DNA of 64,000 nucleotides from Rhizophagus irregularis. Lineage: Eukaryota; Glomeromycota; Glomeromycetes; Glomerales; Glomeraceae. The notes under the pieces were generated by a model, which was given only the letters and a program-made list of their open reading frames with translations, was not told where the DNA came from and did not search any database. The stretch spans positions 1,389,001-1,453,000 of the forward strand of contig NC_089433.1 of the NCBI RefSeq assembly GCF_026210795.1, given 5' to 3'. The position numbers and the translations under genes were made by a program. Positions 61,790-64,000 of the stretch are shown here, piece after piece. Numbering within the stretch: position 1 is the stretch's first letter; each line of letters starts with the position of its first letter.

Positions 61790-61826
61790 ATCCTACCACA
61801 TGAAATGGTCTTTTGGATTTAAAATT

Positions 61827-62880
61827 TTAGGTTATTTTAATCTTACTGGAACTGATAAATTTTTTCTGATTCAAAGCCGATTCACTAAAAGCAAGCTTTA
61901 TTGAAGGCTTTCTTTTGCCTGATAGCTTTTCCTGATCTATTTGCACAATAACAATAATAACTATAAAATTTTTTATATTGAATAATATATGCATTTTCAT
62001 TAGTATGTTTTCGTTCACATAATGAACAATATGATGGGACTATTCGTTTAAGAGAAAAGATGTCAGAAAATGTTTCTGATAGATATGAAAGATCAAATAC
62101 TTCAATACTGGCTTTTTGAAGCAATTTTTCTACTAGTTTGAGTTTGAGTTTAGCTTCAGTAATTTTGTTATTTGTATCATTACATCTTCTGATTTCTGGT
62201 TCTGAAATAACTAAGAGAGAAACTTTTTACGACCTTTGATCTATCATTGGGCGAGCGAAGCATGAAGTTGAAGATTATTCCATTTTTTCTGGTCTTTTTA
62301 TTAAACTTAAGTATTCCAAGTATTCGCAAAAAAAATGATTGTTTATTTGCTATATTATTGATAATACTATTCTCCTGAAGAGACACTGAAAGTTTCTTAT
62401 AAATAAGCTCAGTAAATATTACGACCTGTGCAATATTTTTAAGTCTCATACCAGTAGTCGAAATATGGCAAGATATTTTTTTCACATCACTATTACTGGC
62501 AATGGTTATAGTTTCAGGATCCCACTTCGGGAATATCTCTAAATATACTTTTGTAATAGCACTAATAAGTAAATCTTGTATTTTTTTATCTTTAAGTTTG
62601 GATTCAATGCTATTATATACTTTTTGTGGCAAATTGAAGTCAATGATAGGACAAAGTAGCTTATTACCATCAATAATTTTATATAGAAAATGGCCTTCAT
62701 GATCTATGAGTATGACTTCTATTTCATCCTCATTGTCCACACCAAGAAATTGCCTTGGCTTAACACTATTATCATGAATTTTATATAGGTATTGACCAGA
62801 ACCTCAAACAATACTAATACAATTCACATTTGAGTTTGTGTAAAGTTTATATTAAAATTTTCAAAAGTTGTGTATTACAG
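61827..62880 (-). pseudogene. Herpes/PrimPol-type primase (AEP) pseudogene
   Basis: The minus-strand sense reads YTNSNVNCISIV, an in-frame TGA, GSGQYLYKIHDNSVKPRQFL, LCPIIDFNLPQKVY (position of catalytic motif I, hhDhD, here D-F-N), DVKKISCHISTTGMRLKNIA (motif II S-x-H type), SFFLRILGILKF (arginine-containing region near motif III), then a frameshift near 62215 and a UL52-type zinc knuckle, SYCSLCERKHTNENAYI with downstream YYCYC. A second frameshift near 61940 leads to SGKRKPSIKLAFSES. Archaeo-eukaryotic primases of this kind occur in PrimPol, in large DNA viruses and in eukaryotic mobile elements. The source here is unknown. Stops, frameshifts and an Asn in motif I indicate it is inactive. 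Confidence 0.6.
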
Positions 62881-63140
62881 AGGTATTTTCAAAATTTTAT
62901 TATTCTACATACCCCCTATTTTTAATATAACCAGTAATTCAATTTTAATAAAATTTATATCATTGGATTCGTCTTAATGAGAAAATTCTAATGATAGTAA
63001 AATCGAATTTCTAGCTTCAATATTGACAGAGTTATGTTATAAAATGTATTTTACTTTAGTATTTAAAGTTTACTTGTGAGTTATATTAGTATTATTCGAG
63101 GTTCTCATTGACCTATATTGGAAGTTTTAAACCCACAATA
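62881..63140. other. Spacer, no feature seen
   Basis: AT-rich sequence between the primase pseudogene and a tandem repeat; no coding or repeat signal of note. Confidence 0.5.
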
Positions 63141-63470
63141 GTCAAATTTTTATTGAATTTTTATTGAATTGTTAATTTTCCATAAATCTGAAGTACATAT
63201 TTGAATATTGGGCAAATTTTAGGTTGATTTGTTATTTTGTCCAATTTTTTTTTTTGATTTCAACTAGCATCAATCAGCCGTCAACTAAATATAATAATTT
63301 TTTGCCAAATTTTTATTGGATTTTTATTGAATTTTTATTGAATTGTCAATTTTCCATAAATCGGAAATGCATATTTGAATATTGGGCAAATTAGGTTGAT
63401 TTGCCATTTGTCTGATTTTTTTTTGATTTCAACTAACATCAATCAGCCATCAATCAAATATGATGATTTT
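63141..63470. repeat. Diverged tandem repeat, about 165-bp unit
   Basis: Unit 1 (63141-63302) and unit 2 (63303-63470) share CAAATTTTTATTG, AATTTTCCATAAATC, CATATTTGAATATTGGGCAA and GATTTCAACTARCATCAATC in the same order. A third, shortened and scrambled copy continues to about 63600. Each unit also contains an internal ATTTTTATTGA microrepeat. Confidence 0.8.
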
Positions 63471-63600
63471 TTGCTGGATTTTTATTAAATTGTCTGATTG
63501 GCATCAATCAGATATGCTGATTTATAATGTCAGTCAATTTTGGTCTGATTTTTAGCTGATTTTCCATATGTCCAATTTTTTTAATTTCAATCAGTGGAAA

Positions 63601-64000
63601 TTATCATATGAGAAACTGGATATCAATCACCTTTTTTCACATATCTTCCTAACTCTTTTTCTTAATATAATTTTGCTTTTGTATTTACCACCTACATGTG
63701 AATATTTCAGTTAACAAAAAATAGGAGTAATATATTAGTACACAGCTCGTTTACCTTCAAAAAAGGGTTCTGGGAAAGAAAGAAAAGTGAACGCGATTTT
63801 TCTCATAAAATTGGCACATCTAATAATTTTTCACATCCCATCCTGAGTACACCTTCTCAACAATAAAGCCCATGATGCAATCAAATCCAAAATCAGTAAT
63901 TAATCGCTTTGCATTAGAAACACTTAATGAGAGGAAAGACACATATTACAAAAAATAACATAGTGTAAACAAGCATCAAAGCTGAATCAAATTCCTAAAT
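63601..64000. other. Window end, no gene seen
   Basis: No coding stretch or repeat is recognised up to the end of the window. Confidence 0.4.

Noticed and set aside
1-64000. CRISPR arrays, rRNA genes and bacterial operons
   Set aside because: No regularly spaced identical repeats with unique spacers, no rRNA-like stretches and no Shine-Dalgarno-led gene clusters; gene structure is eukaryotic throughout.

Overview
The window looks like nuclear DNA of an arbuscular mycorrhizal fungus, most likely a Rhizophagus-type glomeromycete. The grounds are a very AT-rich, gene-poor sequence, genes built of many short exons split by short GT..AG introns with TACTAAC-like branch sites, a MATA-HMG-type protein, a SAM-domain/nuclease-like family I associate with this lineage, and dense small transposon relics. 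The lineage call is inference; the gene structures are read from the sequence.

Layout. 1-19.5 kb is intergenic or repeat DNA: a Tc1/mariner-like MITE (1734-1895), other small repeats, a 23-bp tandem repeat, a cluster of repeated exon-intron-like modules (8.4-12.7 kb) and a relic of a B-family DNA polymerase (10.85-11.14 kb). At 19550 is an intron-containing tRNA-Lys(CTT). 20.4-31 kb is a gene island: a 24-exon RICTOR/Tsc11 homologue (TORC2 subunit, minus), a damaged small gene (minus), a 10-exon phospholipid:diacylglycerol acyltransferase (plus) and an HMG-box gene (minus). 32.6-33.5 kb has a broken Aurora-like kinase fragment and an unassigned minus-strand gene. 33.9-38.9 kb is very AT-rich and CpG-poor and holds several MITEs. 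40.5-44.9 kb is a 13-exon SLC26/SulP transporter with STAS and cyclic-nucleotide-binding-like domains (Vsb1/YGR125W type). 47.8-48.4 kb is a strand-asymmetric purine tract. 49.5-50.6 kb is a four-exon SAM-dependent methyltransferase. 53.07-53.37 kb is a small secreted cysteine-rich protein. 54.24-56.56 kb is a 2.3-kb TIR element with an 8-bp target duplication. 57-64 kb is a graveyard of repeated gene families: an unassigned family pseudogene, a SAM/nuclease-like pseudogene split by two MITEs with a third MITE at its 5' side, and a herpes/PrimPol-type primase pseudogene.

The intact genes are housekeeping or signalling genes (TORC2 signalling, storage-lipid synthesis, vacuolar-type transport), a possible secreted effector and a possible MATA-HMG factor. 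They are not an operon-like unit. The most distinctive part is the 60.0-61.8 kb locus, where target-site duplications show exactly where elements entered a coding sequence. Two MITE families there recur in inverse orientation near 35.7-37.3 kb.
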